Assembly (NCBI RefSeq): GCF_017353255.1
Contig: NZ_JAFMYU010000003.1
Location: forward strand, 62,001-126,000
Direction: 5' to 3'
DNA length: 64,000 nt
Source of the DNA: Fibrella aquatilis
Lineage (GTDB): Bacteria; Bacteroidota; Bacteroidia; Cytophagales; Spirosomataceae
The notes under the pieces were generated by a model. That model made no database searches and was not told where the DNA came from. It was given only the letters and a program-made list of their open reading frames with translations. Position 1 is the first letter of the stretch. Every line of letters begins with the position of its first letter. This document shows, piece after piece, positions 50,997-59,103 of the stretch. The position numbers and the translations under genes are program-made.

Positions 50997-53387
50997 ATGA
51001 AAAAAGTTATCCTCACCGGCATGGCCCTGGTAGCCTTCGCTGCAGTCTCGTTCGCTCAGAACACAGCCACCCTTAACCAAAATGGCAACGCCCAGTCGGC
51101 CACACAAATCCAGACGGGATCCTTACAAAACTCAACCATCAACCAAAATAAGGGCGGAGGTAGCGCCGTGAATTTTGGTAATGTGGGTTATACCAATCAG
51201 ACGGGATCAGCTATTAACACCGCCACTGTGAATCAGAACGGGGCAGGTGCCAACGGGTCACAACGTAACCGGTCAGGCATTACGCAAAGTGGAGGCAGCG
51301 GCAACGTGGCCACCACCAACCAGAACGGCGGCGCCCTAGGCGTCAGCGGCGGCGGAACGGTGGCACCTCCGGGCAACCTCAACACCCCTCAGCCTGATGG
51401 TAACTTTGCGGGCGTAGCGCAAAAGGGTAATAACAACGCCGGGGTGCAGATTGACCAGAACAATCTGAGCAGCAACAACTATGGCGAAATCTGGCAGAAT
51501 GGCAATAACAACAGCAACACCACCATTAGCCAGAGCAACAACTCGCAACGCAATACTGCGAACGTCTTCCAAGGGTACACGGGACCAGCTGCCCTGGGAG
51601 CAGCTAGCAGCAATAATAAGGCCACGGTAGAACAAAACGGCACGGCTGGAGCCAGCAGTTTTGACAACAAAGTGCGTGCACAGCAGATTGGTACTAACCA
51701 TAAAGCAACAATTGAACAGAATGCATCTGCTGCGTTCACCAGTCATAACAATCAAACAACGGTAGATCAGTCGGGTGTTAACCAGGCGGCCGTTGTCAAG
51801 CAGAGCGGTGGAGCCAATCAGATGTCGCTGGGTAACGTGGCTACTGTTACGCAGCAGGATTATGACAACACTGCCACCGTTGACCAGTCTAATGCCAGTG
51901 GCTTCAACACGGCCACCGTCGACCAGAAAGGGTCTACGGCGGGTAACGGAAATAATGCCTCAATCACGCAGACCAGCTACAGTGGATTGCCAGTGTCGGG
52001 TTATGGCAACACCGGCACGGTAATGCAAGATGGCGAGAATAATGGGTCAACTATTGAGCAAAACGGCAACCTCAGCAACAACAGCTATGGTAACGTGGCC
52101 ACCACCGACCAAAAAGGAGAAGGCCACACGGCAACGGTGAAACAGAATGCAGGCGTGAATGGCGACTCCCGATATAACACGGCTACCGTTACGCAGAAAG
52201 ACCACGATAACGAGGGTACGATTAATCAGACCAACTTCAGTTTTAATAACACCGCTGAAGTAAATCAGAAAAACTCGTCAAACAGCTCAGGTAACGAAGC
52301 TACCATCAACCAGACTAATAACAGTGGTGGTTCATCGACAGTAGACGGCAACAAGGGTAAGATCACTCAGGACGGCACTGACCACGACGCGTTCATCAAC
52401 CAGAACGGCGACGGTTCTGGGGGGCATACCAGCAAGAAAAACAAAGCCACGGTAGATCAGCAGGGCTATGATCACCTGGCCAATGTAAACCAGAACGCCG
52501 GTTCGCTGGGCAATAGCGAAAGCAACGAGGCCAAAGTGAAGCAGGTGGGCAGCGGCACACTGGGCGGCGTAGACGAACACGAGGCTACGATCAACCAGAA
52601 CAATAACAGCATCGGTAACCTGGCCGACGTAGATCAGGCCGACGATGACCAGACGGCTACCGTAAACCAGAATGGCGGCGCAATGGGCTTTAGCAACAGC
52701 AACGAAGCCTTTGTGAAACAAACCGGCCTGAAGCAAACGGCGACCGTTGATCAAAGTGACAAAAGCGACGACAACTACGCTAAAGTTGACCAGTCGGGAA
52801 CGACCAACACGGCACTGGTACAACAAGTCGGTGATGCGTTGAAAAATAAGGGCACGATTACCCAGACCGGTACGTCGGGCAACGCCTGGATTGAGCAGGG
52901 GCTGGCCCAGGACCGCAGCATTGCCGACATCAAGCAGGGCGGAACGTCGAACGTCAGCGAAATCCACCAGCTAAAAGGCGGTGATGGCAATGCCAGCGGC
53001 GTGGGTAATGAAGCCTATACCGAGCAACTCACGGGCAGCAACAACTACGCCTACATCTATCAGGGAGACTGGATTGGCTACTCAGGCAGTTCGGCGGCGG
53101 CGCATGACAACTACGCCAAAGTGAAGCAGGTTGGCTCATCGAACCAAGCCCGGATGTGGCAGACTGGCGACGGCAACACCAGCAATGTGACCCAAACCGG
53201 CGACCAAAACAAGCTGGAAGGCCTCACGGGAAGCTCATACGGATTTAGCCAATTTGCGAAGCAATTTGGTAACGGCAATACCCTGACGGTATCGCAAACC
53301 AGCGCAACGGGTGGACCGGGCAACATGGCGCATGTAGAGCAGGTGGGCATTGGTAATACCTCAACCATCACGCAGAGCAACAACTAG
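50997..53387 (+). CDS. Giant curlin-repeat protein (functional amyloid candidate)
   Basis: The 796-residue protein has a signal peptide (MKKVILTGMALVAFAAVSFA) and is then built throughout of imperfect Asn/Gln/Gly/Thr-rich units of about 20-24 residues of the form N-x-A-T-V-x-Q-x-G, for example NTATVNQNG, NKATVEQNG, NVATVTQQD, NEGTINQTN. This is the curlin repeat of CsgA/CsgB, in which each unit forms a strand-turn-strand of a beta-solenoid amyloid. CsgA is about 150 residues with five units, so this chain is several times longer. No csgE, csgF or csgG gene is near. It is probably exported and assembled on the surface or in a biofilm matrix; this is inferred from the repeats. Confidence 0.85.
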   Translation: MKKVILTGMALVAFAAVSFAQNTATLNQNGNAQSATQIQTGSLQNSTINQNKGGGSAVNFGNVGYTNQTGSAINTATVNQNGAGANGSQRNRSGITQSGGSGNVATTNQNGGALGVSGGGTVAPPGNLNTPQPDGNFAGVAQKGNNNAGVQIDQNNLSSNNYGEIWQNGNNNSNTTISQSNNSQRNTANVFQGYTGPAALGAASSNNKATVEQNGTAGASSFDNKVRAQQIGTNHKATIEQNASAAFTSHNNQTTVDQSGVNQAAVVKQSGGANQMSLGNVATVTQQDYDNTATVDQSNASGFNTATVDQKGSTAGNGNNASITQTSYSGLPVSGYGNTGTVMQDGENNGSTIEQNGNLSNNSYGNVATTDQKGEGHTATVKQNAGVNGDSRYNTATVTQKDHDNEGTINQTNFSFNNTAEVNQKNSSNSSGNEATINQTNNSGGSSTVDGNKGKITQDGTDHDAFINQNGDGSGGHTSKKNKATVDQQGYDHLANVNQNAGSLGNSESNEAKVKQVGSGTLGGVDEHEATINQNNNSIGNLADVDQADDDQTATVNQNGGAMGFSNSNEAFVKQTGLKQTATVDQSDKSDDNYAKVDQSGTTNTALVQQVGDALKNKGTITQTGTSGNAWIEQGLAQDRSIADIKQGGTSNVSEIHQLKGGDGNASGVGNEAYTEQLTGSNNYAYIYQGDWIGYSGSSAAAHDNYAKVKQVGSSNQARMWQTGDGNTSNVTQTGDQNKLEGLTGSSYGFSQFAKQFGNGNTLTVSQTSATGGPGNMAHVEQVGIGNTSTITQSNN

Positions 53388-53390
53388 GTT

Positions 53391-53479
53391 CAATTATCAG
53401 TAAACAGCGAATCCAGCTGCCCTAAATCTCTAGACGGGTAGCTGGATTCGCTGTTTACTGCCCACTGATAACTGTTAAT
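53391..53479. terminator. Long inverted repeat between convergent genes (bidirectional terminator)
   Basis: Perfect 21-bp arms (53398-53418 and 53440-53460) with a 21-nt loop, surrounded by an imperfect outer pair (CAATTATCAG / CTGATAACTGTTAATTG). It separates the curlin gene from the convergent alpha-E gene; the outer right arm runs into the alpha-E stop codon. Confidence 0.85.
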
Positions 53480-54440
53480 TGTCTACCGGTTTCAGGTCAA
53501 AGTACGTCTGGTAGATGGCGGTACCGGCTTCGTTGGTCTGGGTCTGAAAATGATCGAGAAACTCGTGCAGGCCCATCTTGAATATGTCGTCTACTACGGT
53601 GAATTCCAGTTCGTTACGCAGCTTGCTAAACGCCCGCTCGGCCTTGTTGCCGAAGCCCTGGGTGATGGGCGTCCCCGATATTTCATAGAGCGACAGTTCG
53701 GCCTGCCGGATGCAGTGAGCCGCCGCACGCGGGAATAGCTTGTCGAGAATCAGAAACTCCACAATGTTGGCGGGCGTGAGGTTGCGGTACTGCTGCCGGA
53801 ACATATTATACGCCGACGCCGACTTTAGCACCGCCGTCCAAATCACCAGGTCGAGGGTGCTGCTACTGGCCCCGTCGGCGTGGGGCAGGAGGGTGAAGTA
53901 CTTCACGTCGAGAAAGCGGGTGATTTTGTCGGCGCGTTCGGTGAAGCGACCCACGCGGGCAAAATGCCAGGCCTCGTTGCGGGTAATGGTGGCGTCGATG
54001 ATACCGTAGAACAACTGCGCCCCGTTGCGTATTTCGTTGAAAAACTCCTGCGTACGGCCCAGGCTCCAGTCGGCGTGATTACCGGTTTCGCGCACCATGT
54101 GGTAGAGCTGATTCAGGTTTTCCCACATCTCTTTGGAAATGGTTTCGCGCACGGTCCGGGCGTTCTCACGGGCGTAATTCAGGCTCGATACAATCGAGTT
54201 GGGATTCCGCTTGTCGAAAGTGAGGTACTCAATCACGGTTTCGCGGGTGGCCTCCTGGTAGTGCTGGTCGAAGCCATACTTGTCGGCGGTGGCAATGAGC
54301 AGGGGTTCCCACTGCGGCGGCACGTTGGGCGGCAGATCCAGCGCGAGGTTGAAGTTGACGCTCATGAACCGGGCATAATTTTCGGCCCGTTCAATGTAGC
54401 GGTTCATCCAGTAGATCGAGTTGGCAACGCGGCTGAGCAT
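53475..54440 (-). CDS. Alpha-E domain protein (DUF403)
   Basis: The start MLSRVANSIYWMNRYIERAEN at 54440 is the typical family N-terminus and gives 321 residues; longer starts lie in or near the word-repeat hairpin. The all-helical chain has the conserved EMWENLNQLYHMV and ARVGRFTERADKITRFLDVKYF blocks. In many bacteria alpha-E proteins lie beside a circularly permuted ATP-grasp protein and a transglutaminase-like protein, a set thought to make a peptide product. Neither partner is present in this window, so this copy is orphan unless they lie elsewhere. Confidence 0.88.
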   Translation of the reverse strand: MLSRVANSIYWMNRYIERAENYARFMSVNFNLALDLPPNVPPQWEPLLIATADKYGFDQHYQEATRETVIEYLTFDKRNPNSIVSSLNYARENARTVRETISKEMWENLNQLYHMVRETGNHADWSLGRTQEFFNEIRNGAQLFYGIIDATITRNEAWHFARVGRFTERADKITRFLDVKYFTLLPHADGASSSTLDLVIWTAVLKSASAYNMFRQQYRNLTPANIVEFLILDKLFPRAAAHCIRQAELSLYEISGTPITQGFGNKAERAFSKLRNELEFTVVDDIFKMGLHEFLDHFQTQTNEAGTAIYQTYFDLKPVDN

Positions 54441-54478
54441 AGAGGAGAGGGGGGAGGTGTCCTTGTAAAAATAGAACA

Positions 54479-54590
54479 TTATTAGTGGTGAGTGGTAAGT
54501 GGTGAGCGATGAGTTTGCTGCCGCCCGCGTATTTACTCTGGCGGCAGCAAACTCACCACTCATCACTCACCACTCACCACTAATTTTCTC
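54479..54590. repeat. Word-repeat hairpin, TGATGAGTGGTGAG family (copy 3)
   Basis: Left arm TTAGTGGTGAGTGGTAAGTG... to GAGTTTGCTGCC, loop GCCCGCGTATTTACTCTGGC, right arm GGCAGCAAACTCACCACTCA... ACCACTAA. The inner stem and loop match the copies at 20191 and 42887. Confidence 0.9.
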
Positions 54591-54758
54591 TACCGTCAGC
54601 CCCGGCACCCTGGCCTGTGTCCCCACAGGCCTACTCCGCCGGAGGTACGCTCTGGCTGACGCACAAGTAGGCCTGTGAGGACACAGGCCAGGGTGCCGCA
54701 AGCACGCGGGCGGCAGCAAACTCATCACTCACCACTAATTTTCTCTACCGTCAGCCCC
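54540..54758. repeat. Direct duplication flanking palindromic copy R6
   Basis: The string from GGCGGCAGCAAACTCA through ATCACTCACCACTAA to CTACCGTCAGCCCC occurs at 54540-54603 and again at 54709-54758 (14 bp shorter in the word region). The second copy includes the last codons of the HAD gene, so the first is a duplicate of that gene's 3' end. R6 lies between them. Confidence 0.88.
54604..54697. repeat. Palindromic element copy R6 (divergent loop)
   Basis: Arms 54604-54634 and 54667-54697 match in 30 of 31 positions (GGCACCCTGGCCTGTGTCCC...). The loop has drifted from the other copies (CTGGCTGACGC instead of GCCATCCGGGCGAG). Confidence 0.88.
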
Positions 54759-55396
54759 ACGTAGTCGTCAATGGCCAAATCGGCTTTGTCGGTGGCTTCG
54801 GGTTCGTGGCTGATGCTCAGGGCCACCACTTTCATCTTCGCTTTTTGCGCCGACTCTACGCCTTTGGCCGAGTCCTCGAAGACCACGCATTGATCGGGTC
54901 TGGCTCCCAGTCGTTGGGCGGCTACCTGAAACACGTCGGGTTCGGGCTTGCCCTTTTCCACGTCGGCGTCGGTCACGATTTCCTGGAAAAACTGGCGGAT
55001 ATGCAGCCCGTCGAGGACAAAGTCGACATTCATCATCGGGGCCGACGTGGCCAGGGCCATGGGAATACCCGCCTGCTGAACGGCTTGTAGAAAATCGGTC
55101 AAACCAGCCACGGGGACTAGTTTCGGGGCCATTAATTGTTGATAGAGCGTTTCTTTTTCGGTGGTCAGCTCCTGTAGGCGTTTATCGTCGAGCTTTTCAC
55201 CTTTCTGCTCGAAAAAGTACGGCATAATTTCCGGATTCATCTTGCCCGAAATATGCTCCTTGAAATCATCGTCGGTGAGTTCGATATCGTAGCGGGCAAA
55301 AAATTGCGTGTACGCTTCCTTGTGCGTGGGGTTGCTGTCGATAAGCGTACCGTCCATGTCGAAGAGGAAGTACAGCGGGGATTGATTGGTTGGCAT
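54725..55396 (-). CDS. HAD-superfamily phosphatase (beta-phosphoglucomutase-like)
   Basis: The 223-residue protein has FDMDGTLIDSNPTHKEAY (nucleophile D14 and acid D16), ATSAPMMNVDFVLDGL, GKPEPDVFQVAAQRLG (Lys) and VVFEDSAKGVESAQKAKM, the standard HAD motifs with a helical C1 cap, as in beta-phosphoglucomutase and related sugar-phosphate phosphatases. Its last residues (SGE) and stop codon fall in a TGATGAGTGGTGAG-type word repeat, so the C-terminal end has been reshaped by that element. It diverges from the NIPSNAP gene. Confidence 0.88.
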   Translation of the reverse strand: MPTNQSPLYFLFDMDGTLIDSNPTHKEAYTQFFARYDIELTDDDFKEHISGKMNPEIMPYFFEQKGEKLDDKRLQELTTEKETLYQQLMAPKLVPVAGLTDFLQAVQQAGIPMALATSAPMMNVDFVLDGLHIRQFFQEIVTDADVEKGKPEPDVFQVAAQRLGARPDQCVVFEDSAKGVESAQKAKMKVVALSISHEPEATDKADLAIDDYVGLTVEKISGE

Positions 55397-55397
55397 A

Positions 55398-55514
55398 ACG
55401 TTGGACGCTGGATGTTGGACATTGGATGTTGGACGTTGGATGCTGGCTATTGGGGAAGTCTAGAGTCCAGTGTCCAACGTCCAACATCCAGCGTCCAATA
55501 TCCAACATCCAGTT
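55398..55514. repeat. Word-repeat hairpin, TTGGATGTTGGACG family (copy 1)
   Basis: The left arm is built from TTGGACGCTGGATGTTGGAC words and the right arm from TCCAACATCCAGCGTCCAAT words around GGGGAAGTCTAGAGTC. It fills the divergent space between the HAD gene and the NIPSNAP gene. Confidence 0.9.
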
Positions 55515-55546
55515 GTATTTTGTGGCCTGTTTGACCACGAATTTCC

Positions 55547-56341
55547 ATGAAAAATCCCCTGACGACCCTTGCCCTCACCGCCGTTGCGCTATGCGGTGCC
55601 ACCGTTGCGGCCCTGGCGGCTGGCCCCGGCACCCCCGGTAACACACCTCCGGCAGCCCCCTCGACCAAGTATTACGAGATTCGGATTTATTACCCCACGC
55701 CCGGCAAGTTCGACGCCATCGTAGACCGCTTCCGGCAGTATACGACCAAGATTTTCGAGAAGCACGGCATGGAAAACATCGGCTACTGGACCCCCACCGA
55801 CACCAGCCGCAAAGAACTGCTCTACATCCTGGCTTATCCCAGCAAAGCCGCCCGCGACACGTCGTGGAAGCATTTCGGGGCCGACCCGGAGTGGAAAGCC
55901 GTAGTGGCCAAAACCGAAGCCAACGGCAAACTGGTCGACCATGTGACGTCGATTTTTATGACCGAATCGGAGTTGTCACCGGTGGTGAAGCCCACGAAAC
56001 AGTCGCCGCCCCGCACGTTCGAGTTGCGCACCTACAGCACCCATCCCGGCAAGATGCCCGACCTGATTGCCCGCTTCCGCGACCACACCCGCACGCTCTT
56101 CACCAAGTACGGCATGACGCACATTGGCTACTGGATGACCCAGCCCAAAGCTGACGAGCAGCCCCAACTGGTCTACATCCTGGCCCACCCCAGCGAGGCC
56201 GCTGGCAAACAGCATTTCGACGAGTTCCGCAAAGATCCGGTCTGGGAAAAAGCCAAAGCCGACTCCGAAAAGAACGGCCCGATCACTACGAAAGTGGAAT
56301 CACTGTATCTAAAGCCCACAGATTATTCGCCAATGCAGTAG
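55547..56341 (+). CDS. Exported protein with two NIPSNAP domains
   Basis: The 264-residue protein has a signal peptide (LTTLALTAVALCGATVAALA), a short Pro/Thr linker, and two NIPSNAP ferredoxin-like domains: YYEIRIYYPTPGKFDAIVDRFRQYTTKIFEKHGMENIGYW (about 44-140) and FELRTYSTHPGKMPDLIARFRDHTRTLFTKYGMTHIGYW (about 160-255). The domains are obvious internal duplicates. NIPSNAP domains bind small ligands or protect unstable compounds; the exported form is common in soil Bacteroidota and has no set role. Confidence 0.88.
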   Translation: MKNPLTTLALTAVALCGATVAALAAGPGTPGNTPPAAPSTKYYEIRIYYPTPGKFDAIVDRFRQYTTKIFEKHGMENIGYWTPTDTSRKELLYILAYPSKAARDTSWKHFGADPEWKAVVAKTEANGKLVDHVTSIFMTESELSPVVKPTKQSPPRTFELRTYSTHPGKMPDLIARFRDHTRTLFTKYGMTHIGYWMTQPKADEQPQLVYILAHPSEAAGKQHFDEFRKDPVWEKAKADSEKNGPITTKVESLYLKPTDYSPMQ

Positions 56342-56355
56342 GTCTTGTATTTCAT

Positions 56356-56405
56356 CGACAAGCAAAACGGCCAGCCTGATATCAGGCTGGCCGTTTTGCT
56401 TGTCG
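56356..56405. terminator. 50-bp perfect palindrome (bidirectional terminator)
   Basis: Two perfect 25-bp half-sites with no loop, centred between 56380 and 56381, between the convergent NIPSNAP and MOSC genes. The core is AAAACGGCCAGCCTGAT and its complement, giving a T-rich tail in both directions. Confidence 0.9.
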
Positions 56406-56432
56406 GCGCGGGCCGAACGTTCGCCTTGTGCT

Positions 56433-57077
56433 TTACTTCTTCTTGCCCGTCATCCGGCGGAGGGTACGCTGCCAGAAAGCAGGCAAAAATGGGATGGGTT
56501 GGAGGGCCTGAATGAGCGTTGCGTCTTTAGTTGGTGACCAATACAGATCCGTCATTTGCTGGATTGTAACCTGGTGTTCCGACGAGGCCAGCCGGGTGAT
56601 GGTATTGCCCACCTGTAGTGTACCCGGCTCCATGACCCGAAAATAGATGCCACTGCGCCCAGATCGCGCAAACTGCTTAACCAGCGTTGGGTCGTTAAGT
56701 CGAATACCCAGTTTAAAGCAGGGCAGCCGGGGTTGTACGGCCATCAGCACCGCCGTACCCACGCGAAAAATATCACCAATACACACCTCGTGTTCCAGTA
56801 AGCCGCTGGTTGTCAGGTTTTCGCCAAAAGCACCCATCGTTAGCAGGTCTGCTGCTACGCGGCTCTGCCAGTAGTCATAATGCTCCAATGGATAGGCATA
56901 TACGGCCTTATCACGACCGCCATGAACGCGCAGATCGGCCTGACCGTCGCCGGTCAGGTGGTTGGCTTCGACAGTCACCGGGTGGGTGACGGGTTGTTTG
57001 AAAATGCCCGTGGTAACCGGCTCGCCCTGCCAGCTAGCAGTTTGGGGAAGACTGATGTTGACAGAGACAAGGTGCAT
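56433..57077 (-). CDS. MOSC-domain protein (YiiM-like)
   Basis: The 214-residue protein has the MOSC N-terminal signature (GDGQADLRVHGGRDKAVYAYPLEHYDYW), GAFGENLTTSGLLEHEVCIGDIFRVG, and the conserved cysteine in QPRLPCFKLGIR, followed by a C-terminal helical 3-alpha region (VTIQQMTDLYW). YiiM-type proteins use a molybdenum cofactor and reduce N-hydroxylated bases. The gene is 27 bp downstream of the ADP-ribosylglycohydrolase and in the same direction, so it is the third gene of the gpmA operon. Confidence 0.88.
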   Translation of the reverse strand: MHLVSVNISLPQTASWQGEPVTTGIFKQPVTHPVTVEANHLTGDGQADLRVHGGRDKAVYAYPLEHYDYWQSRVAADLLTMGAFGENLTTSGLLEHEVCIGDIFRVGTAVLMAVQPRLPCFKLGIRLNDPTLVKQFARSGRSGIYFRVMEPGTLQVGNTITRLASSEHQVTIQQMTDLYWSPTKDATLIQALQPIPFLPAFWQRTLRRMTGKKK

Positions 57078-57104
57078 GGCATAGCGAATGAATGGGTGAT
57101 AAAC

Positions 57105-58361
57105 TTACTTCCCCTGCCTTGCCCAGATGACTTCCGTTAGCTCGTCGGCGAGTTTAGTTAGGTCCGTTTCGGTGTGTTTTTTATTGACGGTCAGCACTTG
57201 ATTGACGAGGTCTTTGGGGAGTTTGTTGGCCCCGTGGTAGGCACCCAAAATGGCCCCGATGATGGCCCCGGTGGTGTCGTTGTCGCGGCCAAAGTTGATG
57301 GCGAACTGGAGGCTTTTCTGGAAGTCGAACCCGCCGTAGAGCATAGCCGTGAGCGTAATCTGGAAAATCTCGCCCGACTTGATCGGCGAATCCTGATTAT
57401 AGCCATCCAGCAGCGTGAAGGCATACTGCCGCCGGGCCAGGGCCAGCGTGTCGGCGGTGCCGTGGCGCGGGTATACCAGGCCCGCTGTGTTCAGCACCGC
57501 AGGCGGCGTCCACTGCCCGGCCTTGTACACCACCGACCGTGCCCGTTCCAGCGCCCGGTAGCCTATGCGTCCCACCAGTCGGCTTTGGAAATACCCCTGC
57601 GGGTCGATGTCGCGCAGCACGTTCAGAACGGTTTCGGGCGTGGCACCGGGCGTTAGAGCGGCGGCCATCATAGCCCCGGTGAGGGCGGTCAGGTCGCGGG
57701 CGTAGCCCAGATCGAAGAGGGACAGGCGGAAGGTTTCGGCATAGGCGCGGTCGGGTTGGCCGGGGAAGAAGCTACCGAGTACGGGGGCGTAGAGCAACCC
57801 GGCGCAGGTCATCTCGCCGCCGTAGAAACCACTCAGCGCATCCAGGTAGGCGGGCCAGTTTTGGGCGGCATACGGCTTGGCCACTTTCGCCCACTCCTGG
57901 AGCCACGCCATGCGCCGGGCGTTGGCCTCAAACGGCCCCGGATCGTCGCCAGGGGTGTTTTTCAGGCGCTGCACGTCGGCGCGGTACTGCGTCAGGATGT
58001 GGTTGGCCCAGGCGCGGGCATCCAGCGGGCCACTCCGCTGGGTGAGCAAATAGCCCACCGTCAGCTTCTTCCAGCGGGTGTCGTCGGTGGTGCCACCGGC
58101 GGGGAGGTTTATATACCAGGTGCCCTCTGCCGACGGTTCGCGCACCATCGAGTCCAGCCCGGTAACGGAGCCGTACATGGTGCCGATCATTTCGCGCGAC
58201 CACATCTCGGTGGGAGCACCCATCGCATCGCCAATGGCCGACCCAACCAGCATACCCAGCACCCGGTCGTGCAATTGTTCGCGGCCCAGGCGGGCGGGTG
58301 TTTGGGCGGTGGCCGTGGTGACGAAAACCAGCAGGAAAAGGTAACAGAGCAGGCGTATCAT
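57105..58361 (-). CDS. Exported ADP-ribosylglycohydrolase-family protein
   Basis: The 418-residue protein has a signal peptide (LLCYLFLLVFVTTATAQ), then the ARH/DraG fold: GMLVGSAIGDAMGAPTEMW, GGTTDDTRWKKL and GRDNDTTGAIIGAILGAYHGANKLP, with the Asp pairs that hold two metal ions. DraG-like enzymes remove ADP-ribose from proteins in the cytoplasm; here the signal peptide places it in the periplasm or outside, so its substrate is probably not the usual one. Its start codon overlaps the gpmA stop (ATGA, 58358-58361). Confidence 0.87.
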   Translation of the reverse strand: MIRLLCYLFLLVFVTTATAQTPARLGREQLHDRVLGMLVGSAIGDAMGAPTEMWSREMIGTMYGSVTGLDSMVREPSAEGTWYINLPAGGTTDDTRWKKLTVGYLLTQRSGPLDARAWANHILTQYRADVQRLKNTPGDDPGPFEANARRMAWLQEWAKVAKPYAAQNWPAYLDALSGFYGGEMTCAGLLYAPVLGSFFPGQPDRAYAETFRLSLFDLGYARDLTALTGAMMAAALTPGATPETVLNVLRDIDPQGYFQSRLVGRIGYRALERARSVVYKAGQWTPPAVLNTAGLVYPRHGTADTLALARRQYAFTLLDGYNQDSPIKSGEIFQITLTAMLYGGFDFQKSLQFAINFGRDNDTTGAIIGAILGAYHGANKLPKDLVNQVLTVNKKHTETDLTKLADELTEVIWARQGK

Positions 58362-58990
58362 TGGGGTGTCGATGGCTGATGCACCGAAAGATACGTGGCA
58401 TTTGTCAGCTTCATATCGGCATCGAATTCATACAGACGGGGTACGCCCGTGGCCAGTTCCGTTTTGGCAATGTCGGTGGGGCTAATCTGTTCCAAATACA
58501 TCATCAGCGACCGCAAGCTGTTGCCGTGAGCCACAATCAGCACCCGTTGCCCCGCCTTCAGTTTCGGCTCAATCTCCGACCCAAAATAGGGTATCACGCG
58601 CCCATAGGTGTGTTCCAGGCTTTCGCCCTGCGGGGGCACTTCGTCGTAGCTTCGCCGCCACTTGTCGAGTTGCACTACGCCGTATTGTTTGGCGATGTCG
58701 TCTTTGTTCAGCCCCTGCAACGACCCGTAGCTGCGTTCGTTCAACGCCGCCGACTGGGTGACGGGCAGGCTGGTCTGGCCGGTTTGCTCCTCAATAATTG
58801 CCAGGGTGCGGATGGCTCGTTTCAGTATCGACGTATAGGCGCTGTCGACGGGGTAGGGTTTCAGCAGTTGCCCGGCTTGCCTGGCTTCAGCCTCGCCCTG
58901 CGGCGTCAGATCAACGTCTACGTCGCCCGTGAAGCGATTTTCCAGATTCCAGACCGATTGGCCGTGCCTGACAATGGCTAGATATGTCAT
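58358..58990 (-). CDS. gpmA: 2,3-bisphosphoglycerate-dependent phosphoglycerate mutase
   Basis: The start MTYLAIVRHGQSVWN at 58990 gives 210 residues. Family signatures are RHGQSVWN (phospho-acceptor H9), FTGDVDVDLTPQG, SILKRAIRTL, LNERSYGSLQGLNKDD and VAHGNSLR. It interconverts 3- and 2-phosphoglycerate in glycolysis. The chain is somewhat shorter than the 230-250 residues of E. coli GpmA, mainly in the C-terminal part. It is the first gene of a three-gene unit with the ADP-ribosylglycohydrolase and the MOSC protein, and it diverges from the GlgE gene. Confidence 0.9.
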   Translation of the reverse strand: MTYLAIVRHGQSVWNLENRFTGDVDVDLTPQGEAEARQAGQLLKPYPVDSAYTSILKRAIRTLAIIEEQTGQTSLPVTQSAALNERSYGSLQGLNKDDIAKQYGVVQLDKWRRSYDEVPPQGESLEHTYGRVIPYFGSEIEPKLKAGQRVLIVAHGNSLRSLMMYLEQISPTDIAKTELATGVPRLYEFDADMKLTNATYLSVHQPSTPQ

Positions 58991-59072
58991 GGGTTGCGTA
59001 CAGTTTGCATAAGGTAAACCGCGTTGGCCAGGTAGAATGTTTAGCATTCGCATGGTTCTCCGACCAGGGGCT

Positions 59073-59080
59073 TATTTTTG
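59073..59080 (+). promoter_or_regulatory. -7 promoter box TATTTTTG
   Basis: Perfect TAnnTTTG 24 bp before the GlgE start codon. Confidence 0.5.
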
Positions 59081-59103
59081 CGCATCAATCGCCCTGCGTA
59101 TTT

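Noticed and set aside
9210-54697. The repeated palindromes as a CRISPR array or as parts of insertion sequences
   Set aside because: Copies are kilobases apart, single and hairpin-shaped, with no regular spacers or cas genes, and none carries a transposase inside its arms.
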